The notes under the pieces were generated by a model that ran no database searches, had not been told where the DNA came from, and was given only the letters and a program-made list of their open reading frames with translations. This document shows, piece after piece, positions 1-11,733 of a stretch of 64,000 bases of DNA; position 1 is the stretch's first letter, and each line of letters begins with the position of its first letter. The translations under genes and the position numbers were made by a program. This DNA is from Rosellinia necatrix (lineage: Eukaryota > Ascomycota > Sordariomycetes > Xylariales > Xylariaceae), in the NCBI GenBank assembly GCA_021209875.1, contig JAGYVD010000009.1, positions 1,736,001-1,800,000 of the forward strand, read 5' to 3'.

Positions 1-1260
1 CTACCAAGACCGTGCTGTTATTTTCATTACCCGTTTCATGCAAATAATATGATCCAATAGTTGTCGTTGGTTGAGTGTGCAATATAATAGTTATCATTCT
101 TCCCATCCCTTGGAAGGAGGTGTCAGGTGGATTACGCACATGGCGAGGCACTAGCTACCCTACGGTGTAGCTCTAGAGGCATATTGGTGTATATAGGGAC
201 TGAAGGCCTCCCACCTTAGATGGAAGGCCCAGGAATCAGTGATATTGAGCCCTGCTGCCCCTATACTCAGCTATCTACTTGCGACTCGGCTGCTACCTTC
301 TAGTGACTAGACCTCACTCTAGACACTCTTCATATGACAGGAGGGTTACTAGTGCAGGAGTAGTTGACCACGGTCTATTTGTATAAGAATGCCAGCACTC
401 GGAGATGAGCATCAATGACCTATTGGCTCGTGTGTTTAATTTTAATATCATACTATTTAAACGATAAGAAACGCTTGGGAGAGGCCACCCCGAAGCCAAT
501 GATTAAACGTGCTCATCTTATAGTTGGTAATCGGATGAACAAGCATTACTGGCCAATAATTACATTCTCAGAATGACGCTCTATCGATCTGAGACCCCAT
601 AGAACCCCCGTAAATCCACTCTCCAAGGCGGGAGGAGCCACTCGGCGGTTTCCTTGTGGCTCCGCGACTAACGCTAGCGACCTGGGAGGAAGCCAGGACG
701 GCATCGATGTGAATATATAATTACAGCCGCGAAGTTAGTCCCGAAGTGTCGGATCTCAATGGAACTTCGTAAAGCATCACACTACGTACAGCTACAATCC
801 TACGTACAGTAGTTGCAGGGTGAAAACCATCCATTGCTAGCATGCATATTTGCCCAAGGCAGAATGTAAAAGCAATCGCTGACAATGGATGAGAGGATGT
901 AGCCCTGGTATTGTATAGTGAAACCTTGTCCATGTCATGATGCATGTAAACCCGAAATGCGGGAAGAATACAGAGCTGAGACGTTTCGATGTAGGCCGGC
1001 ATATCTTGTTCTTGGGTCATGGGGTCGGGTGGTCGTTTATAAACCTTACCCATGCATATATCATCTCCTTCGTCTTGTGTGGCGTATCAACAAATACACC
1101 GAATATGCAACCGCGCCCAACCCGCCTGACGTTTTTCCCCAGACCCAAAGGGTACAGGGGGGATTTACATGGCCGTTGTATAGGCCCAGCTTGCTTGTGA
1201 CAAGCTAGACAAAAGGCTGTTTCAGTTGCGTTGCTGCCGTACCTGGGGCGAGGGCATACT
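1..1260. other. Intergenic sequence, no gene recognised
   Basis: Mixed-composition sequence. Short open frames on both strands overlap each other and show no family resemblance, signal peptide or splice structure I can support. The region ends abruptly at an AT-rich block. Confidence 0.5.
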
Positions 1261-2275
1261 ACAGTGGGTAAAATTAATTGACGACCAGATTCTGTTTTTA
1301 CACCTAAAATTACTTAAACTCACCTTTTTAACTGTTAAATTTCTATAAATATTTATATTAAAATAAAAAAATATAAAAATTATATTTAGATTTTTATTAA
1401 TATAACCTTTAAAATAGTTATTTTAAATTTTTTTTAATTTTTAAAGTATAGTTTTTTATTAGTTAAAAAATAGTACATTAAAATACTTAATATTAAAAAA
1501 CTTTAATAATTTTTTTTATGCTTAAAGAAAATCGGAAAAATAAACAAGCTTTAAATTTAAAATAATTATTTATAAAGCTATTATATATATGTCGCAGAGG
1601 AACAGATGAATCTTATGGGAACAGTGGAATTAGAGCCAAGCGATCAGTGCAGGCAAGTCAATTCAAGCTTATAATAGTGATCTATCTAGTTAAGTTGTAT
1701 TATACAGAAATGATCGGACTGGCCAGCTTATATATACAGCCCAGAAAAGATCATATCTTTCCTGCCCTGTGATTGGTCTGTTTAAGTGGATCGAGCTCAT
1801 ACAAGCCCGACCGCTCACCCCAACAGCCACTAACTTAGCCACAGGGCTCACTGCGGCACTTGGGCTGCGATCACCAGCCTTCTGCCAAGGCTATCCACTT
1901 CATCGTGACAATATAAAAACTATAAAAATTAAATAAATTTATTTTTAGCTTTTTTAATATTAACTTTTAAAAAATATTTAAAAATATATTAATATTTTTA
2001 TTTTTATAATTATTATTTTAAAATATTTAATATTATTTTAAACTAATTTTAATTTTTATTAATTTATATATATATATAAATATTTATATATAATTAATTT
2101 AAAATATAGCATAAAAATGTTAAATTAAAAATTTAAATATAAAATTCTTTTTATTTATAATAATAAATAAAAATTTAAAATAATATATAAATACTTAAAA
2201 TTTAAATCTATAATAATATAGTTTTAGTTTTTTATACTTATTAAATTAGATTTTTAATTAATATCTGTTTTTTGC
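1261..2275. other. Two AT-rich, RIP-like blocks around a normal-composition island
   Basis: Positions about 1270-1590 and 1910-2265 consist almost entirely of A and T with runs of TTTAAA and TTTTTAA, and no frame stays open. The 1591-1909 island between them has ordinary composition and no visible gene. The composition matches that of the RIP-affected blocks near the right end of the window, so I infer relics of mutated repeats. Confidence 0.6.
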
Positions 2276-2478
2276 AGAAGTACCTTTTAGTACCCACCCG
2301 ATCGTCATTTTTATGGACCGACTGTAATACTGTTGCCCAAGTCACTAAATTAGGCTTGCCGCTGCATGGCGGGCTAAGAGCGCTAGGACAAGATAGCCAT
2401 GTTAAGAAGAGTTAATATAGGTAGTTAGGTAGTTACCAAATATACTAGCGTTAGTACTTGTCAACCATAGCCGCAAGC

Positions 2479-2856
2479 ATGTGCACGTGTGTGTTGTGTG
2501 TTGTGGATGCTACTGGTAAGCTGGAACGTTGCACATCAGGTGTTTTGGTAACATGCGGCCGGTCGGGCAATATCAGACCGGGTCTAGTTTATGCACTCAA
2601 GTGTGCATTTCATCTTAATAGTTTAATAGGTGACAATCAGCAAGGTAACTCTGCTAACACCATCATAGCAATTTCTCGCCTTGGAAATAAATGTCAGTAC
2701 CTAGGTAGTGGTACAAAGGTCCACGCGAAAATTACCTACCATGCTTGGCAACAGCCTATAGTCCAGACCTGCTTGCCATCTACTTTAACCTTTGAAGTAC
2801 GCTGTCATACCGCTAACGGACCGATTCAAACATTGTCTAGACCACTGACAGGCTAG
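2479..2856 (+). CDS. Candidate small cysteine-containing protein, unrecognised
   Basis: An open frame of 125 codons from the first ATG (2479) to a TAG at 2854-2856 lies in a normal-composition island directly right of an AT-rich block. It encodes seven cysteines, beginning MCTCVLCVVDATG. The frame is open a little further upstream, so this could be the last exon of a longer gene whose first exon I cannot define. I recognise no family. An open frame of this length is expected occasionally by chance in a window of this size, so the call rests only on position and cysteine content. Confidence 0.18.
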   Translation: MCTCVLCVVDATGKLERCTSGVLVTCGRSGNIRPGLVYALKCAFHLNSLIGDNQQGNSANTIIAISRLGNKCQYLGSGTKVHAKITYHAWQQPIVQTCLPSTLTFEVRCHTANGPIQTLSRPLTG

Positions 2857-3532
2857 ATATGGCTCGATGAACCCCGCTGAACCTTTTCTCATTGTTACTA
2901 AACAGCTTTTATTTTGATTATTTTGGAATTTTTAATAACTATTATTGCTTATGAATGAACAAGCTGAAGTAGTATAATAAGAAACAGGATACTACAAGAT
3001 TAAGTACCCAGGTATGCAATAAGTAGGAAGTACTTTAAAGCTGATTTGGAGACTGCTTTATGGATACCTCCACAAGTTGGAGGTAAGGTTAGATCTTTTG
3101 GTCTACTGGTACAGCAGCACAGTGTAACAAAACGTACAAGCTATCCCGCTGCGCCACATACCCCAAAAGGGTACGATTCCAAGGTGTCTGTTACACCTTA
3201 GAATTAGCTTGTATAGGTAGTTCTTCTTCTGGTTAGTTGTTTGTTTTGTATGTGACTCGTCACACACAGGGCCATCTATGCCATGATATAAGAATAGTTG
3301 TGATCTAGGCTCACAGTCAGTCAAGCTCTAGCAAGGATGTTTTAAATATATAAAAGTTACTTAAGGAAGCTGGATATTATCCCACACTTCTATAGTATGA
3401 ACAATTTAAAACATTCCGCGTCTGTTTTTCTACTTGATATTTATAACAAAATAGGTAAGCTATAGTACAACTATAATATAAAAAGGCTTTACAGGCTGTT
3501 TAAAAAATTTATAGGCTGTTTTTAGTATAGTT
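2857..3532. other. Intergenic, no gene recognised
   Basis: The sequence is AT-leaning with scattered short open frames and nothing recognisable. Near 3490-3530 there are two close copies of an AGGCTGTTT motif just before the inverted-repeat complex begins. Confidence 0.4.
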
Positions 3533-3616
3533 TACTAGGGGTAGTGTGGTATTGAGTCTGTGAAAGTGTGATGTAGATTAGAAGGAGAGGCTTCTGGTCC
3601 CTGCAGGACCAGAAGT
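3533..3616 (+). repeat. Palindromic repeat family, copy A (partial)
   Basis: This copy starts ACTAGGGGTAGTGTGGTATT and contains the hairpin core CTTCTGGTCC/GGACCAGAAG near 3591-3615. It then diverges from the other copies into a second dyad (GTCATGGC ... GCCATGA) at 3617-3637. Confidence 0.8.
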
Positions 3617-3972
3617 GTCATGGCCCACAGCCATGATGGCTCTGATTGACTAAATGGATAGGTGGCCTGGCGGTCCCTGATTGGTTCCCCGGCTAAGTGG
3701 GTACAAGTACGAGGTGGTGAATGCGGTAGGCCAATCATGTAGTGAATGGCCAGTGGTATGTACAAGTAGGAATTCTGGCTGTCGGCCCTGTATGTGGTTC
3801 TCTTCTTTTCTCAACCTTAGTTTTTCTTCCCAATACATAGGTATAGTTGGGCTTTGCTCCAACTGCTGCTATTGCAGCCATCACAGTAAATATTTATATA
3901 ATATTTAACTAATTAATTAACTAGTTAAAATTTAACAGCTAGTTAATTAATTAGTTAAAAATCTGTTTTTAA

Positions 3973-4152
3973 TAAGGATTACTAGGGGTAGTGTGGTATT
4001 AAGTCTATAAAGTGTGATGTAGATTAGATGGAGGCTTCTGGTCCCTGCAGGACCAGAAGCCTTGTGAGGCTAGGTTACCTTATCTAAGCTACATAATCCT
4101 TATCTAGCTAGCTCTGCTAGCTAGATAAGGAGCCCCCCCCCTTCTTAACTAT
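3973..4152 (+). repeat. Palindromic repeat family, copy B (best preserved)
   Basis: This is the least mutated full unit. It contains two near-perfect hairpins: 4033-4061 with 12-base arms and a 5-base loop (arm GGCTTCTGGTCC), and 4098-4130 with 15-base arms and a TCT loop (arm CCTTATCTAGCTAGC). It ends in a run of C followed by CTTCTTAACTATG. Related copies lie at 3533 (+), 4234 (-), 53121 (+) and 60680 (+). Confidence 0.9.
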
Positions 4153-4233
4153 GTTAGTTTTATATATAAAAAACTTATTAATTTAATATTTTAACTATAT
4201 AACTATTTAATTTTTAATAACTAGTTAATTTAA

Positions 4234-4410
4234 CACAGTCAGGAAGGGGGGCTCCTTATCTAGCTAGCAGAGCTAGCTAGATAAGGATTATATAGCTTAG
4301 ATAAGATAACCTAGCCTCATAAGGCTTCTGGTCCCGCAGGGACCAGAAGCCTCCATCTAATCTACATCACACTTTATAGACTTAATACCATACTACCCCT
4401 AGTAATCCTT
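4234..4410 (-). repeat. Palindromic repeat family, copy C (inverted)
   Basis: This is the reverse complement of the unit at 3973-4152, with both hairpins retained (4246-4280 and 4323-4352). It begins CACAGTCAGGAAGGGGGG, which corresponds to the C-run end of the plus-strand copies. It forms the inner part of the right arm of the inverted repeat. Confidence 0.9.
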
Positions 4411-4677
4411 ACTATAATTATATATTTAATTATTTAATAATTCAACCTGCATATCAAAAACCTAACTAGTGTAATGGCTGCAATAACAGCAGTTGAAAAG
4501 ATTCAACTATACCTATGTATTGGGAAGAAAAACTAAGGTTGAGGAAAAGAGAAAACTACATACAGGGCCGACGGCCAGAATTCCTACTTGTACATACTAC
4601 TGGCCATTCACTACGTGACTGGCCTACCACATTTACCACTCCATGCCTGTACCTGCCCTAGCTAGGGAGCCAATCAG

Positions 4678-4705
4678 GGATCGGCTGGCCGGTCGGCCAG
4701 CCGAT
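4678..4705. repeat. Perfect 12-base-arm palindrome
   Basis: The arm GATCGGCTGGCC is followed by a GGTC loop and its exact complement. It lies in the outer part of the right arm and is followed by a second dyad (CATCATGGCC ... GGGCCATGA). Confidence 0.85.
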
Positions 4706-4829
4706 CAATCAGAGATCGCCATCATGGCCTTGGGCCATGACAACTAGTTAATATTCCTACCATATAACCTATTAATATTTAATAGCCAGTCGATTTATCT
4801 AATTTTTTTTCTTTAACTAACCAAGCTAA

Positions 4830-4985
4830 TTCAACCAGTCTAGTCGAATACAGGTAATTCAACCAGTCCAGTCAAATACAGCCAATTCAGCCAGTCCGGC
4901 CAACTGGACCAGGCCGGCCAATTTGACCAGTCCGGCCCATTCAACCAGTCCGGCCAATTCAACCAATCTATCTATCTATCTACTA
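4830..4985. repeat. Degenerate minisatellite (AATTCAACCAGTCCGGCC)
   Basis: Six to seven imperfect copies of a unit close to AATTCAACCAGTCCGGCC run head to tail. Early copies carry an AATACAG extension instead of GGCC. The tract ends in a short (ATCT)n run. No coding frame is apparent. Confidence 0.85.
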
Positions 4986-5061
4986 AGTACCTGGCAGGTA
5001 CCTGTTTGACTATAAACAAGGCTACAGGGTATAAGCGAAGTATTAACTAGTCGACCTGCAT

Positions 5062-5118
5062 ACAAAAGCTAGGGCTAGGGCTAGGGCTACGGCTAGGTAG
5101 CTAAAGCTAAAGCTAAAT
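5062..5118. repeat. CTAGGG-type tandem repeat
   Basis: Four consecutive GCTAGG/GCTACGG-like units are followed by GCTAAA units. The repeat differs by one base from the fungal telomere repeat TTAGGG and does not contain it. It is more likely a local simple repeat than an interstitial telomere. Confidence 0.7.
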
Positions 5119-5214
5119 AGCTAGCCAAATAAAATAATAGCTAGTAGTATAACTTAAGTGTTTTTTGCTAAGGTTAGCAATTTTTCATATCTGTGGCGGC
5201 ACTTAATACAGACA

Positions 5215-5375
5215 GGTAGGGGGTGTCCGAAGGACCTACCCTAGGCTAGGCTAGGCCCGCTGAGCTAGGCCCGCAGGGCCTAGCCGACCCGCAATAGATT
5301 AGATAAGGGTAGCCCACTGGCTATTTCTAGCCAGCCTTCGGCTGGCGGGCATAGCCAGTCCTTCCTTCTACCTGT
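5215..5375. repeat. Chain of short-loop hairpins
   Basis: Several consecutive dyads occur in about 160 bases: GTCC-GAA-GGAC; CTAGGCCC-GCA-GGGCCTAG; GGCTA-TTTC-TAGCC; GCCAGCC-TTC-GGCTGGC. The same architecture (GC-rich arms, loops of 3-5 bases) is seen at 51931-52057 and inside the palindromic repeat family. Confidence 0.75.
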
Positions 5376-8300
5376 AATTCGCTATTTTCACTAGATACAC
5401 CATACAGGACCCCAATATATCCTTGTTACAACCTCTTTGACATTTATTTGGTATAAGCTCTTGAGAGCCACGACGTCAAAATATAACACACCCACCCGCC
5501 CTGGATTACTTGAAGCCAAGGGACCTAATTACATAGGTAGGTTCCTAGGATAGTTATGGTTACCTCGCAGACAGGCAGTAACAGATGCAGCTCATAGCCC
5601 AACACTGCATATCAAGCATACACCGACCCTTGCCGACTGCCCAATTGTGCTACCATCCCCCACCCGGCTGTGAAGCAGCCGCATTCAACAGGTAGAGCAT
5701 AGTAATGTACGTAGTAGAGGAAACAAACAAATATCCTACCCTAGCTCCACTTGCAAACATGGTTAGAATGGCACTGCATAGTGCACATGATAGATGGCTG
5801 CTCGATGAGGCAGCTCCCCGTTAATTGCCCCTTGTCACCGACTTGACTAAAACGACTCCATGTTAGGCTAAAATGAATGTATCTAGGCCTATTACAAAAA
5901 CCCAAGCAGCAGGACAAACATTACGGTTCAACAAGTACCTCGGCAAGTAGTGCCATCCACGCTTTAACTTTTCTTACTACCGATACATATTTATAAAAAC
6001 AACCATGTTTCTACTAGTTATATACGGGCTTAAAAACCATAGCCTAGCGTTAGCTACGTTAAATATTTAAGCCATTAATCGCGTAGCTATCAAGCTAGCA
6101 GAGAAGGTACTAGTGGGCTGGCTTTAACTAATACACGATGCCACACCCAATGTCACACCCAATGCTTGACCGATCCTTTCAATCCAGGGACGAGGGGGAG
6201 AGGCATGCTGGTCTGTATGGGCATGAATATGTGCCTATTTTCCTCTGGTCGACTTAGCTATTATTCGTCAATATCAAATACTGGGCACTGACTCCTGGCA
6301 GGATCGCTAAGCTCACCGCCCGAGTCCTTGGGGCCGAAGGTGTGAAGAATGACCAGCATTTGGTGGTCTCTCTTGTCGATAGGGCAGCCACGCTGAGTTC
6401 GAAAGTGTCTTGCATATAACTACTCGATGTATACCTCTGGATGCCTTGCCTCCACTAGAGACATAGGGTATACTAGCAAGCCATTCTGTAGGAGACTAGC
6501 AGAGCAAGTCAAAGCGCCCACGTGCATTTCTACTGTAATTGGCAGGGACCCATATTGCTGGTGACGAATGGAGTGGAAACACTACAGAGCATCGTAGATC
6601 CAACACGGAAGGGGACGTTAAGTCTCGCATCCCGACGATCCCACGTCATCATCCACCACCAGATGGGGCCATAGGGGCAAACGGAAAGATGGCCAATACA
6701 TCAAGGGAGCAAGCGTACAGAGGGGTTGGTTATACCGGCCAGCAGAGTTAGGCGCCTTGATGGATACCGTATAGGTACACCCATCGGACGCCCGATTTGG
6801 TGAAGACCCGGTTAGGCAACAGCTAACAGTCGCTAGAGAGGCTTTACAGACGAGGGGGTTGCCTGCCCTGTTGCCCCGAACCAAACAGCAAACGTGTGGG
6901 GTGTCTTGTTTCAATATACTAGGATGTCGTCCTAACGTCTGGGGGTAACGTACTCATTAGTGTAGTTCCAACGGCCATCAGGGTCATTATGAGGACTAAG
7001 AACCGATCTACACTAGCTCGGGCCACAGAAATCGCTACATGGGCTAGGGTAATAATATTCAGATGGGTCTCTAATCTTATTACCATAGGCAAACATAGTA
7101 GTTGATCTAATAACCTGACCATGCTATATCCATCCTATAGCCGGAATTGGGTGGTGACGCTCATAATATATATGAAACTAAGGCATAGCTAACGCTTTAG
7201 AGTTATATAATTGTGGCTCAGAAGGCAAAAGTATTCATTACCAATAAATTAGCTTATTCATGCTTACACGATTCGCCCCTCAATGTATTGGTTTGATATT
7301 GCTCTATCTACTCCTTTATAGGTAGGCAGACAACGGCGGGACATATGATCTGTGGTAATGCTAATGCGAGTTACTACCCCTAATTGTCTTATGAAGTGAT
7401 TTAGGATTTAGCTGCCATAAACCATCCAACGCCACTCTACCTAGCATGTGGCTAGGTTTGGTTAGCTGCCCCTAGTGTGGATATAAATCTTTGTTGCGAT
7501 GATGTTCAATGTGGTCGGAAGACACGGAGGAATATAGAAACGAGGTTTGAGCGAATTTCGCAGGATGGATTCACCGGTCAAGGGTTGGCTTGGTTGCCTA
7601 TTTCTAAAGCGGCAAATACCGTACATACAAATCTACATTGAGTAGCATCGTAGCTGACGTGGGCATATCTTAGAGGTGGGTGATAAATAAGGCGACGACG
7701 CCCTGTATGACAGTCAAGAGATGCGTATCCAACGGCATCCAACAGCACATGTAAGGGCTCAGGCTCGCCCCAACGAGATCTAAAGCCCCATGGTTGCACC
7801 ACTAATAAATTGAGAAATTCAGATAGGCAGTAGCTACGTGCGAGTAGAAAATAGAACATAACAAGGAAGGACCGTGCGGACACGAAGCCGACATTAACCC
7901 TTTCGAGTAACTAAATACGATACTCCTACGCTGCAACGCACGTACGGTAATTAGCACGTTCCTCACTGGGTTTCCCTAAATAGGTGTGGCTTTTGTGTAG
8001 ACTTTTGGTGTGTGAGGTTTTCGTGGTCGTCGATAAGCCCTGTGATCGCACGGAGCTACACTATGGACGTATAAAAAGAGGCGCCTGCCAAGAACAGAGT
8101 TCTGGCATTCCGGCAGGTTCGGGAGTTGGTCCGGCTGCTTACCGATTTATACCGGTGAATGGCACGGGCGCTCGCGCCACAAGGTAGCCACGCAACAATG
8201 ACGACCTTTTTTGTTACGGGATGTGGGCATGCTTATTCCCCCCGAGAAAAGACCCGCTGGGAAGTGTCGGTTATGTGTATCTGAGCGTTCCTAAATCGGA

Positions 8301-10415
8301 TTACCAAGAAGGCAACTTTTGCGTTTCGTATTCTAAAGAGGCGCCGCTAGTTTGGATAGCATACAAAGAGGAGAGAGGAAGGCGGCCACCATCCTGCATA
8401 TCCGATATAGAAGGTATTCGTAGGAAGTATCCATACGGCTACCGTAGCCTTATTCGATTCCCGCGCGTGACCATCGCGGTGCAGCTTCCGCCACCAACCG
8501 CGCTCGGGGCACTCCGCCGTGCAATTACCCTGTCGACGCCGTGTTATGCCGTGTCCGACCGTCGTGCCAATGGGGCGCGTATGGCTTTCTCGATGGGATT
8601 GTGCGATAAAGCCGATGTGGGGGTCACTCTGAGTAGGCAGGAACAGGGCGTCCCTCTAGGTTTCCATACCTAGTTTCTTTCCCACGTCCGATCTAAGAAT
8701 ATATTGGTAGGCTATAGCTTCTAAGGCTGTACCGGAGATGATCCGAGTGCATGCAATCGTGTGCGTTATGTATCGACGGACGTTGCGGATAACACAGCAG
8801 TACGCTGACGTGATCGATCGATCGCTTGGATATTGGTCGTGATAAATGTCATGAGGGAGCACTTACTACGGGCAGCACTCCGCGCCTCCCGAAGCGCATC
8901 AACCGTAGCGAACTGTCGTGCTATGTATGTATGTAACTTTGGTTAGTTTAGTTGTGACCGCCCGCAAAAGCCATTTCCTAGCGCGGCCGACAAAGACGGA
9001 CGTATCATTGGATGTGGGTCTGTATCACTCCTTCTGGAACGGAACAGTTGGGTGTGCGACGACATGGTGAGGATGGTGAGGAAACGGGAGTGACAGAGAC
9101 GGATGGGGTATAGAGATAGAGATAGAGAGCTCGGGGAAGGGAAAACAAGAAGAAAACGAGGAATTTATAAACGTATTCGAGAGGACCAGGCGAGGCGGGG
9201 CACCCCCAGGGGTATGGCCTCAGTGCCACTTTATTTGTGTTTCTCATCCGGCCTCAGGGGTTGTGGCCTCAATGCCATTGAGACCGTCTCCATGCCATGG
9301 TCTCAATGTACAAGCAATGGTCTCAATGTCGTAGCCCCAATGCCATGGCCTTGGTGTCATGGCCTCGGTATCATGGCCCTGGTGTGGTGCTGCTTGGCTT
9401 GACCTTTACCTGGCTCATGGCGTGTTCCCATTTCTGGCCCTCGGTGGAATGTCTCCTGTATCATATGTCTGGAGCGAGTTCAATCCGCGGTTTCTTATCA
9501 TGTGCCCGTAGGTCCAAAAGCTGACAGGTATTATGAAACTCACAACCATCGGGTTTTGAAGTTCGCTTTCAGACCTTGTCCTGATCGGAAGGACGGCGAA
9601 TACCCGTCCAGACCGGACACTCGTCGTAGACAGCATCTCGTGTCTATCCGCCAAATCAATTGCTGTGACGTATTTCGCACACGACAAGAGCTCCCCCGAG
9701 CCACCCCGCGGAATAACATAGTTCTTTGGGTCTGATTATGGGTAGAGATTGGGGTTTAAGTCGGCCATTGGCAAGATGGCCCTTACCCCCGCGCCCCGCG
9801 ATTGAATAGAAACGTGATCCAGAAAGTACACGGCCGTGAACAGCTTCTAATTTATTAGAATAACGGGCGGTCCGCAAGACGTTTCAACGCTGGTAGAGCT
9901 GATTACAATGGTGGGGAGATTGTGTATGTATGATATCACTACTTGTTCCCTAAATTGGGGAATCCTAAAATGAGGTTAGCTAGGGCAACTAGTGAAACTA
10001 TGTAGTGAAACTATGTAGTGAAACCCGCTGGCACCTGCTAGCGTGATGCACGGCACCTGGCACCGTCTACGAAGATGAAGAGGCGGGTGTTATCAACCCC
10101 GATACGAGCATATTGATAACTATGCACAGTTGTTATAACTGGGTGTTTTACCTGACCTGCCTCGGTAGGTAGGTTCCGTTATACATACATAACCCCTTCA
10201 CACGGGGCCGGCCGGGTGACTCAAAGCCTCAAGTCTAGTGCAAGCCTACCTGACAAAACGGGTATAATTAGCCTGGCAGAGGGCCATCCAACCAACCCCC
10301 ATGGGTCTCGGTGTCGAAAAGCCGTTGATCTTACAGCGCGGTCCCCTTCGGTTCTCGAGCAGCAGCATCTCCGTATCGCCCAGGCCGGGGTCGGCATACG
10401 AACGGAGCTCGAATC
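5376..10415. other. 5 kb gene desert of ordinary base composition
   Basis: The sequence has near-balanced composition, unlike the RIP blocks. The longest open frame (8221-8673, plus, 150 codons) has no recognisable family or low-complexity structure and is within the range expected by chance. I see no intron-exon chain. Short tandem motifs occur at 9118-9130 (GATAGA), 9222-9385 and 9996-10024 (GTAGTGAAACTAT repeated). Confidence 0.45.
9222..9385 (+). repeat. Degenerate tandem repeat, CATGGTCTCAATG-like
   Basis: About ten imperfect copies of a 12-16-base unit around ATGCCATGGCCTCAATG vary at GGTCTC/GGCCTC/GGCCTT. The repeat produces long but low-complexity open frames on the plus strand, which I do not treat as genes. 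Confidence 0.65.
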
Positions 10416-11733
10416 ATGGCGCCCCTTAAATCGTTACTCATAGACGGCTGCACCGGTGAGGGCGGAGGCCAGCTTGTTCGGCTGGCCTGTGCGCTTGCAG
10501 CCGTGACGTCGCAGCCCATACGGATCATCAACATAAGAGGGAATCGGGATCGGGGCGGAGGTGAGACAGGTCTATCCGAAGGGCGAGAGAACGCGGCTGA
10601 AATGCATCATCACCGAAGGCTTGAAATCACAACACGTCTCTGCCATAGAATGGCTCGCCAAAGCCTCCGAGGCCGAGGTCGACGGGCTTGTGGTGGGAAG
10701 TCGCACGCTTGATTTCAGGCCGACCGCGCCTCCGACGGCGTTAAAGGAGCGGAACATCGTCATCACGCCTAAGAGCCGCGGCGCTAGCACCCTTCTCATC
10801 TTCCAGGCTGTTTTCCCATATCTTCTGTTTGCGGGAAATGAGAACAGAGACCCCATCGAACTAGAGATACATGGAGGCACCAACCAGTCCTTCTCGCCGT
10901 CATACGAGTATCTCGACCAGGTTTTGCTGCCCATATTAGAGGAGAGGTTTGGCATTACGGTCGAGCGGCAGCTGAAGAGGCGTGCCTGGACCATCGGGCA
11001 TTTAGGCCAGGGCGCCATCTGGTTAAAGTTCCAACCCATACCCCCTGGCCAGACTTTAAAATTGGTAAAGCCATGGAACCACAGGGCACAACCCGGTGAT
11101 CTTGGTAAGATGACGAGGATAGATGTTAGCATCTTGGTGCCGAACCCCATGCGCGACCCAATGGAGAAGGCAATGATTGAATATCTAGGCGCCGAGTTCC
11201 CGGATGCCGAGATCGACTTCATTCTCAATGATGATAGCAAGCATGATGCTCGGATGTATATACTCGCTGTAGCCCACTCGGAGTCCGGCTTACGGTGGGG
11301 ACGGGACTTCCTCTACGACCGAAATTGGAAGAAGAAGCAAGTAACCATAATCGCCAAAGAGATGGCTAAAATAGTCACGAAACGCCTATTGGAACAGACC
11401 ATCGTCCATGCCACCGCCATCGATGATTTCCTTCAGGATCAGCTGGTAGTATTCCAAGCGCTTGCAGAAGGGCGCACAACATATTGGAGTCAAGCGACTG
11501 AAGAGTTAGACCTCCAAACACGACCATCTCCTCAGGAAACCATTGACGAGTTGAACCAAGGACTCGGGGATTTAGGCCTCAGTAAGAGGATGAGAAGGGA
11601 CAAACCCCAGAAACCGTTCGGGTTCGGTTCTACACACACTACAACGGCAAGATGGGTCACGAGCGAACTTCTACCCACGGTTCAATGGTTTAATAACGGC
11701 ACCACTTGCGAGGGAGTTGGTATGAAGTTATGA
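10416..11733 (+). CDS. RNA 3'-terminal phosphate cyclase
   Basis: The gene has two exons, 10416-10560 and 10619-11733, around a 58-base GT-AG intron (gtgaga...gaag), giving 419 residues. The enzyme converts RNA 3'-phosphate ends to 2',3'-cyclic phosphates through an adenylated histidine. Visible family signatures are the N-terminal [19 protein letters not shown] (from residue 9), INIRGNR then [16 protein letters not shown] restored exactly by the splice, HGGTN near the middle and a C-terminal [13 protein letters not shown]. The histidine in that last motif (about residue 388) aligns with the catalytic His of E. coli RtcA, so this is a cyclase rather than the His-lacking Rcl1 ribosome factor. 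The insert around residues 340-380 is longer than in bacterial enzymes, which helps explain 419 residues against about 340. The gene stands alone between two gene deserts. Confidence 0.93.

Larger units (their letters stand above)
3533..4745. repeat. Long inverted repeat complex, arms about 0.5-0.6 kb
   Basis: The left arm (about 3617-4150) is repeated in inverse orientation on the right (about 4234-4745), around a roughly 80-base AT-rich centre. Matching landmarks are 3681-3900 (including GGAATTCTGGCTGTCGGCCC and TATTGCAGCCATCACAG) against the complement of 4470-4660, and 4033-4130 against 4245-4350. A further copy of the palindromic repeat unit (3533-3616) flanks only the left arm. Both arms carry many differences, so the structure is old or mutated. 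I infer a palindromic insertion or two opposed copies of one mobile element; no coding capacity is visible. Confidence 0.8.

Noticed and set aside
5062..5118. Interstitial telomere repeat
   Set aside because: The unit is CTAGGG rather than TTAGGG, is only a few copies long and grades into GCTAAA repeats.
8221..8673. 150-codon open frame, plus strand
   Set aside because: No family resemblance, signal, or neighbouring exon. A few frames of this length are expected by chance in about 40 kb of balanced DNA.
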